DNA of 64,000 nt. It comes from Kroppenstedtia sanguinis (GTDB lineage: Bacteria; Bacillota; Bacilli; Thermoactinomycetales; DSM-45169). Below are positions 9,209 to 17,035 of the stretch, piece after piece (the first letter of the stretch is position 1; every line of letters starts with the position of its first letter). Made by a program: the position numbers and the translations under genes. Under the pieces are notes generated by a model. The model was not told where the DNA came from. It did no database searches and was given only the letters and a program-made list of their open reading frames with translations. The stretch covers positions 95,927 to 159,926 of the forward strand of contig NZ_JBNPXF010000006.1 of assembly GCF_050433445.1 (NCBI RefSeq), given 5' to 3'.

Positions 9209-10588
9209 TCAGGACTTGTGATGGGGTAACTTCCACAGCGGTCGAATATCCTTCTCCTCATTCCATCTCTTCCCTGACTCGATCATTCTGTAAAAGGGAT
9301 CCAGATAGTGGCTGTAACGATGATATCCATCCACACTGCGCAGTTCACTCCAGAGATTGCGGACGATTTCCCGCAGCTCCTCCTTGTCCCCTCGATAGTA
9401 CGCCTTTTGCACGACATAACTATTCAAATCGCCGGCCCGTAACAACGGATACCGAGCAGCCACCAACTTAGCCGCAGCTATGACCCCTTTGGTCAGAGTA
9501 GGGGAAACCAGCCAACTGGGCAGAGTTCGATACTCAAAACCACCATGGAATTGAGGCCGAAAATCCCCCAGGAATCCATATTTGGGACGGCGGCGCGCTC
9601 CCTTCGGATCCTCTGCCAGCATCAAGGGCAGGGCCAGATAATGATCCAAGGCACGTAACAGTTTAAAGTTGAGATGGACTCCACTGAAATGAATATGACC
9701 TCCCAGGGGGAAACCTGGATGGGGGAGTGCTCCTGCCAACCACTGAATCCGGCCGTCTTTGATCCGTCGCGCCGCCTGAATCAAGCCCCTATAGATCCGG
9801 ATCACCAACTCCCGCGGTTCCGGGGTGGGTCGAGGACGGACCTCTACCAGCGGCTTCGCGGACCGATCTTCCCCATGCCAAATCGCATCACAGCCCACTC
9901 TACCGTAGCGCGGAAAATAGTCAGAAGCCATCATCAAGTCCCCACTCGGTTTACGCAGGATAAATTCCGGATCGGCTCCAAGAACCACCTGATCCAGCTT
10001 TGCCACCATTTTGGGGAGTTTCCGACTGTATTGAAGGATCGCTTCGGTAAAAGATCGCGTCATCTCCTGATTCAGCCGGGGGCTGGGATTGACATCCAAC
10101 ACCGTCACCATGTTTCCCGGCAGAATGCCGATTTTAACGACACCATAGTCCAACCCCATCGCGTACAAAGCCCGCACAGACAGATTTTTTACGCGCCGGA
10201 CTTCCCGTGAGTTTTCCTGGGGATTCACCCTGCGAAAAGTCTCCTTCTTACTCGATCGCCCTCCCGCAAGCCAAGCCATCGGACCATTGGAGCTATACAT
10301 CAGCAACACTTGGGTCTGAAAAACAGCTACAATATATCGCTTGAGCAATCGGGTCTTTCCATTCACCGTCCGAATCCCATGCAACTGCAAAAAAGCAATT
10401 CGATAATCGGCGTCACCTGCACGCTCCACTGCATTACCATCATTTAATATAATCATCTGTTCTGTATAAGTATCGCGCAAAGACGAGTCTAGGTAGAGCG
10501 AAGGAGCAAGAGTGTTTTCAGGGGTGACCAGCCGGCTCTGGAACCTCCCTTCATCCGTCTGGTTGATCGGGAGCAAGTGCGCTTCCAT
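9209..10588 (-). CDS. Putative amidoligase (COOH-NH2 ligase-type) with an ATP-grasp-like N-terminal part
   Basis: The C-terminal half has hallmarks of the phiEco32-like COOH-NH2 ligase family (glutamine-synthetase fold): LGADPEFIL, VEVRPRPTPEP, LGGHIHFSG and GGFEYRTLPSWLVSP. The part around residues 140-180 (ALYAMGLDYGVVKIG ... VLDVNPSPRL) resembles the C-terminal end of YheC/YheD-type ATP-grasp proteins linked to the spore coat. No enzyme activity is known to me for this architecture; amide or peptide-bond formation on a protein or wall substrate is inference. It lies between mutS and cotE with an AAAGGAG site. Its place next to cotE makes a spore-coat role attractive but unproven. Confidence 0.7.
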   Translation of the reverse strand: MEAHLLPINQTDEGRFQSRLVTPENTLAPSLYLDSSLRDTYTEQMIILNDGNAVERAGDADYRIAFLQLHGIRTVNGKTRLLKRYIVAVFQTQVLLMYSSNGPMAWLAGGRSSKKETFRRVNPQENSREVRRVKNLSVRALYAMGLDYGVVKIGILPGNMVTVLDVNPSPRLNQEMTRSFTEAILQYSRKLPKMVAKLDQVVLGADPEFILRKPSGDLMMASDYFPRYGRVGCDAIWHGEDRSAKPLVEVRPRPTPEPRELVIRIYRGLIQAARRIKDGRIQWLAGALPHPGFPLGGHIHFSGVHLNFKLLRALDHYLALPLMLAEDPKGARRRPKYGFLGDFRPQFHGGFEYRTLPSWLVSPTLTKGVIAAAKLVAARYPLLRAGDLNSYVVQKAYYRGDKEELREIVRNLWSELRSVDGYHRYSHYLDPFYRMIESGKRWNEEKDIRPLWKLPHHKS

Positions 10589-10665
10589 ATCTCTTCTCCT
10601 TTCGCGGATCCTAAAACCAATCTGCTGATATGTTATGTGAAGAACGTCTCTGTGGTTAGTGCATC

Positions 10666-10692
10666 AAAAGAAAAAGGAGGCATCCTGCCTCC
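10666..10692 (-). terminator. Terminator after cotE
   Basis: On the minus strand, GGAGGCA-GGA-TGCCTCC is followed by TTTTTCTTTT, a textbook intrinsic terminator ending the cotE transcript. Confidence 0.85.
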
Positions 10693-10716
10693 CCTGCCGT
10701 GATGGAATGTGAAAAA

Positions 10717-11295
10717 TCAGTCGCTCAGATCATCGATCACCAACTCAGGATCCAGATCCTCAAAACCGTCTGAGATTTCCTCCTCCATCTCCGAGCCGTC
10801 CATTCCTTTATCATCCCAGTCATCACAGCCACCGGGGTTTACCCAAACACAAACCTTGGTTTCACCGACCATCTCCACGTAAAATTCCCGTTCCACCCGG
10901 ACTAGGACCTCTCCATCTCCGGCAATGGTGGCTTCGATGCAGTTGGGAGGTTGAGTGGCCACTGCGCTGACCTCCATGGTTTCCTCCCGCACATGGCTGT
11001 CGTAGTAGCTCAGCGGAACCTGCTCTACATACCGCACCGTGTGATTGGCCACTTCCGTCTTGGTGTTCCGGTTGAATGAAAACCAGAGGTTGATATCATA
11101 GCTCCCAGTGATCTCGATCACATCCCCCACCCGGTTGGCATCATATTTGTGGTTGATGATCCAGGCACCCAAGATACTGGAAATGTGGTCGGGGGGCTGG
11201 ATGGAGTGCGTTGTCTGGGAGAACTTGCTGCCTTTGCCGGTGACCGCTTTGGTAATGATTTGTCGGCATTGCATTCCGCTGTTTGTATTTGACAC
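10717..11295 (-). CDS. cotE: Outer spore coat morphogenetic protein CotE
   Basis: CotE organises assembly of the outer spore coat around the forespore. The sequence matches the family from QIITKAVTGKGSKF through SILGAWIINHKYDA, YDINLWFS, QPPNCIEATI and VGETKVCVWVNP, and ends in a strongly acidic tail, as does the Bacillus protein. I use the GTG at 11295 because GGAGGAGGG lies just upstream; the frame is open further but lacks a ribosome site. Length is 192 residues. A SigK-like promoter precedes it and a terminator follows, so it is probably its own unit. Confidence 0.95.
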   Translation of the reverse strand: MSNTNSGMQCRQIITKAVTGKGSKFSQTTHSIQPPDHISSILGAWIINHKYDANRVGDVIEITGSYDINLWFSFNRNTKTEVANHTVRYVEQVPLSYYDSHVREETMEVSAVATQPPNCIEATIAGDGEVLVRVEREFYVEMVGETKVCVWVNPGGCDDWDDKGMDGSEMEEEISDGFEDLDPELVIDDLSD

Positions 11296-11329
11296 GATAC
11301 TCCCTCCTCCAAACAATCGTTCAGTACAA

Positions 11330-11357
11330 ATAGTATGCAGGGCCATAGTCTAGGGTG
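11330..11357 (-). promoter_or_regulatory. Candidate SigK promoter of cotE
   Basis: On the minus strand, CACC is followed after exactly 16 bp by CATACTAT, matching the SigK pattern mACm-N16-CATAnnnT. Bacillus cotE has a SigK promoter (and a SigE one). The predicted start is about 30 bp upstream of the GTG. Confidence 0.55.
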
Positions 11358-11421
11358 CCTAAAAACCATAGGAAAGTTCTATAAAAGACTTTCTCCTCGC
11401 TGAAGTCTGAATGGATTTCAC

Positions 11422-11452
11422 AAAAAAAAGACCTGCATCCCATCGCAGGTCC
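11422..11452 (-). terminator. Terminator after ricA
   Basis: GACCTGC-(8 nt)-GCAGGTC followed by TTTTTTTT on the minus strand, just beyond the ricA stop. Confidence 0.85.
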
Positions 11453-11459
11453 AAAAAGT

Positions 11460-11879
11460 TCAGCGACAGCCGCAGGGTCCCCCGCTACCGCAACCCCCGC
11501 CGACATCACCGCCGACATCCAAATCCAGTTTTTCCGAAACCGCCCCCGCCAAAGCTTGCGTCAGTGTCTGCAGAAGATCATTCATCTCCACTTGGGATTG
11601 CTGATACTCCTTGACGATGGGCAGATTGTCCATCTCCAACTGCAGGCGATCCAGTTCTTGTTCCAAGCGTCGGGTATACTCCGGCTTTTCATAGTGTTTC
11701 GCGTGAACCAGCTCTTTTTGTTTCCGTTTGATCTCCTCGATCAGTCCCTGAACTCGGCGGCTCCGATTGACCTGCTCCTCAGCCAGATGAAAGCGGTGAA
11801 TCTCCTCTGTCTCCGACAAGCGACGTCCCAGGTTGGATGCATGAGCCAGAATCGGGTGATCCGGATTTAGCATTTCCAT
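11460..11879 (-). CDS. ricA: RicA/YmcA, subunit of the Ric (Y) complex
   Basis: RicA acts with RicF (YlbF) and RicT (YaaT) in a complex that binds Fe-S clusters, assists RNase Y in mRNA maturation and influences Spo0A activation. The 139-residue protein is a helical YlbF/YmcA-family member: LSETEEIHRFHLAEE, KHYEKPE and VEMNDLLQ match the family. The C-terminus is GGGCGSGGPCGCR, with three cysteines that could help ligate a cluster, consistent with Cys residues at the end of Bacillus RicA. The ATG at 11879 is chosen because GGGGAG overlaps the miaB stop immediately upstream. It is coupled to miaB as in Bacillus. Confidence 0.88.
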   Translation of the reverse strand: MEMLNPDHPILAHASNLGRRLSETEEIHRFHLAEEQVNRSRRVQGLIEEIKRKQKELVHAKHYEKPEYTRRLEQELDRLQLEMDNLPIVKEYQQSQVEMNDLLQTLTQALAGAVSEKLDLDVGGDVGGGCGSGGPCGCR

Positions 11880-11881
11880 TC

Positions 11882-13354
11882 TCAACTCCCCACCTTCCCG
11901 ACGGAGGGCCCCTCTACCCATTCTCCCTTCAGAGTCCAGGTGCGAGGCTCCGTGATCTGAACCTGTGCAAACTCACCGATCAAATGTTTCGGTCCCTGAA
12001 AATTGACCAACTTATTTGTACGAGTGCGGCCGGAGAGGAAATTGGGATCTTTTTTGCTCTCTCCTTCCACCAATACTTCCATCACTTGACCCTTCAATGC
12101 GAGATTTTTCTTCAAGCTGATCTCATCTTGCAAGTGATTCAGGCGATACAATCGTTCCTTTTTTACACTCATCGGAACATCATCCTTCATCTTCGCTGCC
12201 GGTGTCCCTTCCCGCGGCGAGTAGATAAAGGTGAAAGCTGAATCAAACTCTACCTCTCTCATCAGGGAAAGGGTATCCTCGAACTGCTCCTCTGTCTCTC
12301 CCGGATATCCGACGATAATATCTGTAGTTAAAACCGCATCGGGAATCGCCGCCTTAATCTTATCCACCAGTTCCAGGAACCGTTCCCGGGTGTATTTCCG
12401 GGCCATAATCTTGAGAATCCCATTGTTTCCGGATTGAACCGGGAGATGGATATGCTCCACCAAATTGCCCCGCCGAGCCAGCACTTCAATCAGATGATCG
12501 TCAAAATCCCGCGGATGACTCGTAGTGAACCGAACCCGGGGAATTCCGATTTTGCGAACGTCCTCCATCAAATCGCCGAAACGGTACTCTCTGTCCTCAA
12601 AATCCTTTCCATAGGCGTTCACATTCTGACCCAACAGCGTGACTTCTCTATATCCCTTGCGAGACAGATCCCGGATTTCCTCCAATACATCCTCCGGCCG
12701 GCGGCTCCGCTCCTTGCCCCGGGTAAAGGGGACGATACAATAGGTGCAAAATTTATCACAGCCATACATGATATTGACCCAAGCCTTCAGCCCGTCTTCA
12801 CGTACCTTGGGAAGGTTCTCCACAATGTCGCCTTCCTTGGACCAAACCTCCACCACCATCTCTTTGCTCATCAGTGCCTCCCAAAGCAGATCTGGAAGGC
12901 GGTGAATATTGTGAGTGCCAAAGATCAGGTCCACATGCTGATGCTTCTGCAGAATCCGGTTGACAACCGACTCCTCCTGGGACATGCAACCACACATCCC
13001 CAACACCAGCTCTGGCTTTTCCGTCTTCAACGTCTTCAGCCGTCCAATCTCGCCAAACACCTTGTCCTCTGCATTTTCTCGAATGGCACAGGTATTGATC
13101 AGGATGACCGCTGCCTCTTCCTCCACCTCCGTGGAACGGTAACCCATCAGTTCTAGGATGCCAGCGATTGTCTCGGAATCATGCACATTCATCTGGCAAC
13201 CATAGGTTTTGATCAAGTACTTCTTTCCTTTGCCGATTCCCCTCATTTCGTTGGGGATATGTTCAAATTCCAACACGGAGATAGCTTCTTTCCCACGCTT
13301 CTTAGCCGCCTTCAGATCCGGCGGCGTAAAATACCGACGCATCTCTTCGTTCAT
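11882..13354 (-). CDS. miaB: tRNA-2-methylthio-N6-dimethylallyladenosine synthase MiaB
   Basis: MiaB adds a methylthio group to i6A37 of tRNA using two [4Fe-4S] clusters, completing the modification begun by MiaA. The N-terminal UPF0004 cysteines lie in TYGCQMN, INTCAIR and MCGCM; the radical-SAM cluster motif is CDKFCTYC, and a C-terminal TRAM domain is present. The ATG at 13354 follows GGAGGG by 7 nt. The frame is open for another 122 codons upstream, but that stretch holds a SigA promoter and is not family sequence, so it is excluded. The protein has 490 residues and a leader extension typical of Bacillus YmcB. Confidence 0.96.
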   Translation of the reverse strand: MNEEMRRYFTPPDLKAAKKRGKEAISVLEFEHIPNEMRGIGKGKKYLIKTYGCQMNVHDSETIAGILELMGYRSTEVEEEAAVILINTCAIRENAEDKVFGEIGRLKTLKTEKPELVLGMCGCMSQEESVVNRILQKHQHVDLIFGTHNIHRLPDLLWEALMSKEMVVEVWSKEGDIVENLPKVREDGLKAWVNIMYGCDKFCTYCIVPFTRGKERSRRPEDVLEEIRDLSRKGYREVTLLGQNVNAYGKDFEDREYRFGDLMEDVRKIGIPRVRFTTSHPRDFDDHLIEVLARRGNLVEHIHLPVQSGNNGILKIMARKYTRERFLELVDKIKAAIPDAVLTTDIIVGYPGETEEQFEDTLSLMREVEFDSAFTFIYSPREGTPAAKMKDDVPMSVKKERLYRLNHLQDEISLKKNLALKGQVMEVLVEGESKKDPNFLSGRTRTNKLVNFQGPKHLIGEFAQVQITEPRTWTLKGEWVEGPSVGKVGS

Positions 13355-13520
13355 ATTATTTCCCTCCAATATGGAAACCCCTTCCCTCTGGAACAGGGAG
13401 TGAAAACCATTCAAGATCACAGAATATAAACCCCCATCCCCCCGACTCAGCAAGCTGCTGCTGCCGCTCTCGATCTCGCAATGAAGGAGAAAGGGGAGAT
13501 CTGGAATCGCTCTTTTGTTA

Positions 13521-13549
13521 ATTATATCGAAGGTGGAGGCCACCTTCAA
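13521..13549 (-). promoter_or_regulatory. SigA promoter of miaB-ricA with inverted repeat in the spacer
   Basis: TTGAAG - 17 bp - TATAAT on the minus strand, with a perfect consensus -10. The region from the -35 into the spacer contains an 8-bp inverted repeat GAAGGTGG-CCT-CCACCTTC, which could be an operator. The rest of the 331-bp gap between kbl and miaB holds only this promoter, the kbl terminator and about 170 bp of leader. Confidence 0.7.
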
Positions 13550-13644
13550 TGAGGGGACCTCCTTCTCAGCAGGCATTTCTCGTAAAGCGGTAGATACTTT
13601 TAGAACTATGTTTGTTTTGCAAACTAGTTTTCTTGTTTCTCTTT

Positions 13645-13676
13645 CAAAAAAAGACAGCCGGTCGCTTCCGGCTGCC
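13645..13676 (-). terminator. Terminator after kbl
   Basis: CAGCCGG-(6 nt)-CCGGCTG then TCTTTTTTT on the minus strand, just beyond the kbl stop. Confidence 0.88.
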
Positions 13677-13685
13677 TCCCCTCTG

Positions 13686-14861
13686 TCAAATGATCCCCAG
13701 CTTTTTTCCGGCACGCTCAAAAGCCGCCAGTGCCTGCTCCAGATCCTCTTTGGAGTGGCCTGCCGTCACAATGGTGCGAACACGAGCTTGGCCCTTCGCC
13801 ACCGTGGGAAAAACAATTCCCTGAGCATAGACCCCTTCATCCAATAAGGTGTCAGAGAACTTCATCGTCAGAGCATCATCTCCCACCATCACCGGTGTGA
13901 TCGGTGTTTCACTCTTACCTGTATCAAATCCGAGCCGTCTCAAACCTTCCTTGAAAAAACGAGTGTGATCCCAGAGGCGGTCCACCCATTGCGGCTCATC
14001 GAGCAACACATCGATGGCGGCGGAACAGGCAGCAGTTACAGCCGGCGGATGGGAGGTGCTGAACAAGAAGGGCCGTGCCCGGTGGATCAGATAGTCCCGC
14101 AAAATAGAAGGACCTGCAACATATCCCCCCAGAACACCCACCGCCTTGGAGAGTGTACCCACCTGGATGTGAACTCGCCCGTTCAGATCGAAATGGTCCA
14201 CCGTCCCCCGTCCATTTCTCCCCAGCACGCCACTGGCATGTGCATCGTCCACCATCACCAACGCCCCGTATTTTTCACACAGATCCACGATTTCGGGCAA
14301 CGGTGCCACATCCCCATCCATACTGAACACCCCATCAGTGACCACCAGACGGGTACGAGCCCCTTGCGTCTCTTGCAACGCTTTTTCCAGATCCTCCAGA
14401 TCCGCGTGGCGATAGATACGACGGGAGGCTTTGGTGAGGCGGATTCCGTCGATGATACTGGCGTGGTTGAGAGCATCGCTGATCACTACATCCTGTTCTG
14501 ACAAAATCGACGACAGAACTCCAACATTCGCCGTAAAACCGGATTGGAAGACCAAGGCCGCCTCGGTGTGTTTGAACTGGGCCAGCTTCGCTTCAAACTC
14601 CTCGTGCATGGAGAAAGTACCTGCAATCGTTCGGACGGACCCGGTCCCGGCACCATACTTCTCCACCGCTTCCAAGGCGGCCCGCTTTAGACGGGGGTGA
14701 GTAGTCAGACCTAGATAATTATTGGAGGAAAGTTGAATCACTTCACGTCCATCGATCTTGACTTTGGCGCCCTGTTCCGATTCCACTTCCGTCAATGGCC
14801 GGTAAGTCCCCTGGTCTTTCCACTCCTGAATCTCTTTCTCCAAGTATGCAAAGCCGTTCAT
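13686..14861 (-). CDS. kbl: Glycine C-acetyltransferase (2-amino-3-ketobutyrate CoA ligase)
   Basis: Kbl cleaves 2-amino-3-ketobutyrate with CoA to glycine and acetyl-CoA, the second step of threonine degradation after Tdh. It is a fold-type I PLP enzyme of the alpha-oxoamine synthase family: SSNNYLGLTTHPR near the N-terminus, GAGTGSVRTIAGT, VMVDDAHASGV and the PLP-lysine motif VGTLSKAVGVLGGY. The ATG at 14861 has GGGGAGGG 6 nt upstream and gives 391 residues, the family length. It follows tdh by 32 bp and the pair forms an operon ended by a terminator. Confidence 0.95.
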   Translation of the reverse strand: MNGFAYLEKEIQEWKDQGTYRPLTEVESEQGAKVKIDGREVIQLSSNNYLGLTTHPRLKRAALEAVEKYGAGTGSVRTIAGTFSMHEEFEAKLAQFKHTEAALVFQSGFTANVGVLSSILSEQDVVISDALNHASIIDGIRLTKASRRIYRHADLEDLEKALQETQGARTRLVVTDGVFSMDGDVAPLPEIVDLCEKYGALVMVDDAHASGVLGRNGRGTVDHFDLNGRVHIQVGTLSKAVGVLGGYVAGPSILRDYLIHRARPFLFSTSHPPAVTAACSAAIDVLLDEPQWVDRLWDHTRFFKEGLRRLGFDTGKSETPITPVMVGDDALTMKFSDTLLDEGVYAQGIVFPTVAKGQARVRTIVTAGHSKEDLEQALAAFERAGKKLGII

Positions 14862-14893
14862 TGATTTCCCTCCCCAAATTCCTGTTCCTGATT

Positions 14894-15943
14894 TCAAGGA
14901 TACAAAACCACTTTACCAGAGTTGCCACTCATCATCTGTTCAAAGCCTTTCTCAAACTCTTCCAGAGAGAAACGATGGGTAATCATCGGTACGAGATCCA
15001 CCTGTCCCGATTCTAGGAAAGCGGCGGTTTGCTGCCAAGTCTCATACATCCGACGCCCCACGATTCCATGCACTTGAATTCCTTTCATCACAATTTCATT
15101 ACTTACATCCAACTCCACCGGTTGGGTGGGAAGGCCCAGCATCGAGATGCGGCCGCCGGCTGTCAACATGGAGAAACCTTGTCGAATGGCAGTCGCATTT
15201 CCCGACATCTCCAGCACCACATCGACTCCCTGATTCTCCGTCCATTTCGCCGTCTCCCGGATTGGGTCCTGCTTTTGAGACTGAATCTGCACATCCGCTC
15301 CCATCTTCCGGGCCAAATCGAGGCGATACTCGTTCAGATCCAAGGCGATGACCTGGGCGGCACCTGCTGCTTTGGCCACCGCCACCGCCATCACGCCGAT
15401 GGGGCCGCAACCGATCACTGCCACAGACTTTCCAGCAACAGGACCGGACAGCGCCGTGTGAACCGCGTTACCCATCGGCTCCATCGCCGATGCGACTTCC
15501 GGCGGCAACTCTTTTTTGTTTTTCCACAGGTTATCTGCGGGCATCACCGCATATTCGGCAAAACATCCCGTGCGGTTCACTCCGATGATCTCCGTGTTAG
15601 CGCATACATGAGCTTCCCCCCGCCGGCACTGAGGACAATGGCCGCATACGATGTGGGTTTCTGCCGAGACATGGTCTCCCACAGACAAATGCTTCACGCC
15701 GGCACCCAATTCGATCACTTCTCCCGAAAACTCATGACCAAATACCATCGGCGGCTTCACCCGAGCAGCTGCCCAATCATCCCAACGGTATATATGAACA
15801 TCAGTTCCGCAAATCGTTGTTGCTTGAACCTTGATCAACACTTCACCAGGTCCGGGCGCGGGAATGGGGACTTCCCGCAGCTCAGCTCCAAAACCAGCAT
15901 GGTGTTTCACCAACGCGCGCATACTTCCACTCACAGCGGACAC
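14894..15943 (-). CDS. tdh: L-threonine 3-dehydrogenase
   Basis: Tdh oxidises threonine to 2-amino-3-ketobutyrate with NAD+. It is a zinc-dependent medium-chain dehydrogenase: catalytic zinc residues in TTICGTDVHI and VFGHEFSGEV, structural zinc cysteines in CGHCPQCRRGEAHVC, and NAD-binding VIGCGPIGVMA. The 349-residue length is normal. The start is uncertain: the GTG at 15943 lacks a good ribosome site, while a GTG three codons later (15934) has GAGGTG six nt upstream. A SigA-like promoter precedes it, and it is divergent from the TPR-like gene. Confidence 0.94.
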   Translation of the reverse strand: MSAVSGSMRALVKHHAGFGAELREVPIPAPGPGEVLIKVQATTICGTDVHIYRWDDWAAARVKPPMVFGHEFSGEVIELGAGVKHLSVGDHVSAETHIVCGHCPQCRRGEAHVCANTEIIGVNRTGCFAEYAVMPADNLWKNKKELPPEVASAMEPMGNAVHTALSGPVAGKSVAVIGCGPIGVMAVAVAKAAGAAQVIALDLNEYRLDLARKMGADVQIQSQKQDPIRETAKWTENQGVDVVLEMSGNATAIRQGFSMLTAGGRISMLGLPTQPVELDVSNEIVMKGIQVHGIVGRRMYETWQQTAAFLESGQVDLVPMITHRFSLEEFEKGFEQMMSGNSGKVVLYP

Positions 15944-15984
15944 CTCATTCCACTTGAAATCCGAATATTCCTTTACACATCTAC

Positions 15985-16013
15985 ATTATAACACGATTTT
16001 CCCCACATCGGAA
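15985..16013 (-). promoter_or_regulatory. Candidate SigA promoter of tdh-kbl
   Basis: TTCCGA - 17 bp - TATAAT on the minus strand; the -10 is perfect, the -35 weak. Confidence 0.5.
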
Positions 16014-16070
16014 TTGTCCTTTTGTAACGGACACCTTTGAGAGTCCTTTCTGCCTGTTTGCACTAAAAAT

Positions 16071-16100
16071 TTGACAAAAACGATTAACTGAATATACGAT
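16071..16100 (+). promoter_or_regulatory. Candidate SigA promoter of the plus-strand TPR-like gene
   Basis: A perfect TTGACA -35 at 16071-16076 is followed after 16 bp by TATACG (or after 18 bp by TACGAT). AAAGGAGG lies just before the GTG start at 16148. Confidence 0.55.
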
Positions 16101-16147
16101 CTCGTTAGGCAAAGTCTGTCGATTGATGTCCAAAGGAGGTCGGTGAA

Positions 16148-16819
16148 GTGTTCGAAAAGTTGCTGACCCGAGCACGTTCGCTATTTAAGTCTTCCCCACC
16201 CTCTGCGCCAGAGCCCTTGGAACCTTCCCCAAAGCCCAACTCGTCCACTGTCCCTGAACCGCCCGTTGAGCCACCAGAAGAAAAAGTAAAGGAAGCTGAT
16301 GACAACGAAAAAATCCTCCGGTACGTGGAAGGGGATTTCACCTTCACCATGCCCTTGGAAGAAGAAGAGCATCATGTCTTCCATGAAGCCAGAAAAAAAT
16401 ATGAAGAAGCGAAACTTCAGATGAAAGACGATGACTCTCCTTGGGCAACGAACCAATTGGAAAACCTGAAAGCGATGCAATATTGGTCTTTGCAAATTTA
16501 TTACCGCGACCAGGCCCAACATTTCTACAAGCAGCGCGAGGAAGATCCGGAGAATCTGGAAAAAGCCATCCGATATTGTGAAAAACAGATCGAATACGCC
16601 CCCATGGCGATCCGCGCCAACCAGATGAATCCTCAATCCAAGGGACTTCCACAACATTACGGATACAAACAACTCGCTATCATCCATGAAAAACAAGGCC
16701 ATTTCCAAGATGCGATCCGCTTATGCAAACAAGCCCTGGAGGAAGGTTGGAAAGGAGATTGGGAAAAACGAATCCAACGGCTTCAGCAAAAATGGGATAA
16801 GGTCAGGCATGTTGATTAG
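16148..16819 (+). CDS. Uncharacterised TPR-like protein, paralogue of the gene at 17034-17687
   Basis: I do not recognise a named family. The 223-residue protein has a proline-rich linker (about residues 20-45) and then a helical region with repeated aromatic and charged heptads that look like degenerate tetratricopeptide repeats. Its last 80 residues match the neighbouring convergent gene closely (IEYAPMAIRA versus IEYAPVAVRA, GWKGDWEKRIQRL versus DWEGDWDARIREL). The GTG start follows AAAGGAGG. It is cytoplasmic by appearance, with no signal peptide or membrane segment. Its final codons and TAG stop lie inside the end of an intergenic repeat, so the original C-terminus may have been replaced. 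Confidence 0.7.
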   Translation: MFEKLLTRARSLFKSSPPSAPEPLEPSPKPNSSTVPEPPVEPPEEKVKEADDNEKILRYVEGDFTFTMPLEEEEHHVFHEARKKYEEAKLQMKDDDSPWATNQLENLKAMQYWSLQIYYRDQAQHFYKQREEDPENLEKAIRYCEKQIEYAPMAIRANQMNPQSKGLPQHYGYKQLAIIHEKQGHFQDAIRLCKQALEEGWKGDWEKRIQRLQQKWDKVRHVD

Positions 16820-16981
16820 CCATATTTTAGGCAGGAAATAAGGTCGGGATGGTGGGACGGTGAAGAGTCTTTGCGCTCTTTGCAAGAGATCGTAGCCGTC
16901 TCACCATCCCCATCCCCTCAGAGCGAGCGAAAGGATCGTTTCGTTCCCATCATCCACTTTAGGGTTCATCAACAGCCCTGG
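16806..16981 (+). repeat. MITE-like palindromic repeat, copy A
   Basis: A 176-bp copy of the family described under findings. The left end (TGTTGATTAGCC) and right end (reverse complement GGGCTGTTGATGAACCC) form terminal inverted repeats matching the IS at 61872-63077. Inside is a near-perfect 15-bp stem (GGGATGGTGGGACGG with CCGTCTCACCATCCC) enclosing the conserved loop CTTTGCGCTCTTTGCAAGAG. It lies between the stop codon of the TPR-like gene and a bidirectional terminator. Relative to 200-bp copies it lacks about 25 bp on the right. Confidence 0.8.
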
Positions 16982-17003
16982 GATAAGGTTTCGTCCGAAA
17001 ATT

Positions 17004-17035
17004 AAAAGACAGCCGCTATGATGCGGCTGTCTTTT
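17004..17035. terminator. Bidirectional terminator between the convergent TPR-like genes
   Basis: AAAAGACAGCCGC-(6 nt)-GCGGCTGTCTTTT: a 13-bp perfect stem with A- and T-rich flanks serving both strands. It overlaps the stop of the minus-strand gene. Confidence 0.85.

Noticed and set aside
9112..9261. 50-codon N-terminal extension of MutS
   Set aside because: The GTG at 9111 has GGAGGG at good spacing and matches the family start; the extension has no ribosome site.
13355..13720. 122-codon N-terminal extension of MiaB
   Set aside because: It contains a perfect SigA promoter and has no similarity to the family; the ATG at 13354 has a strong ribosome site.
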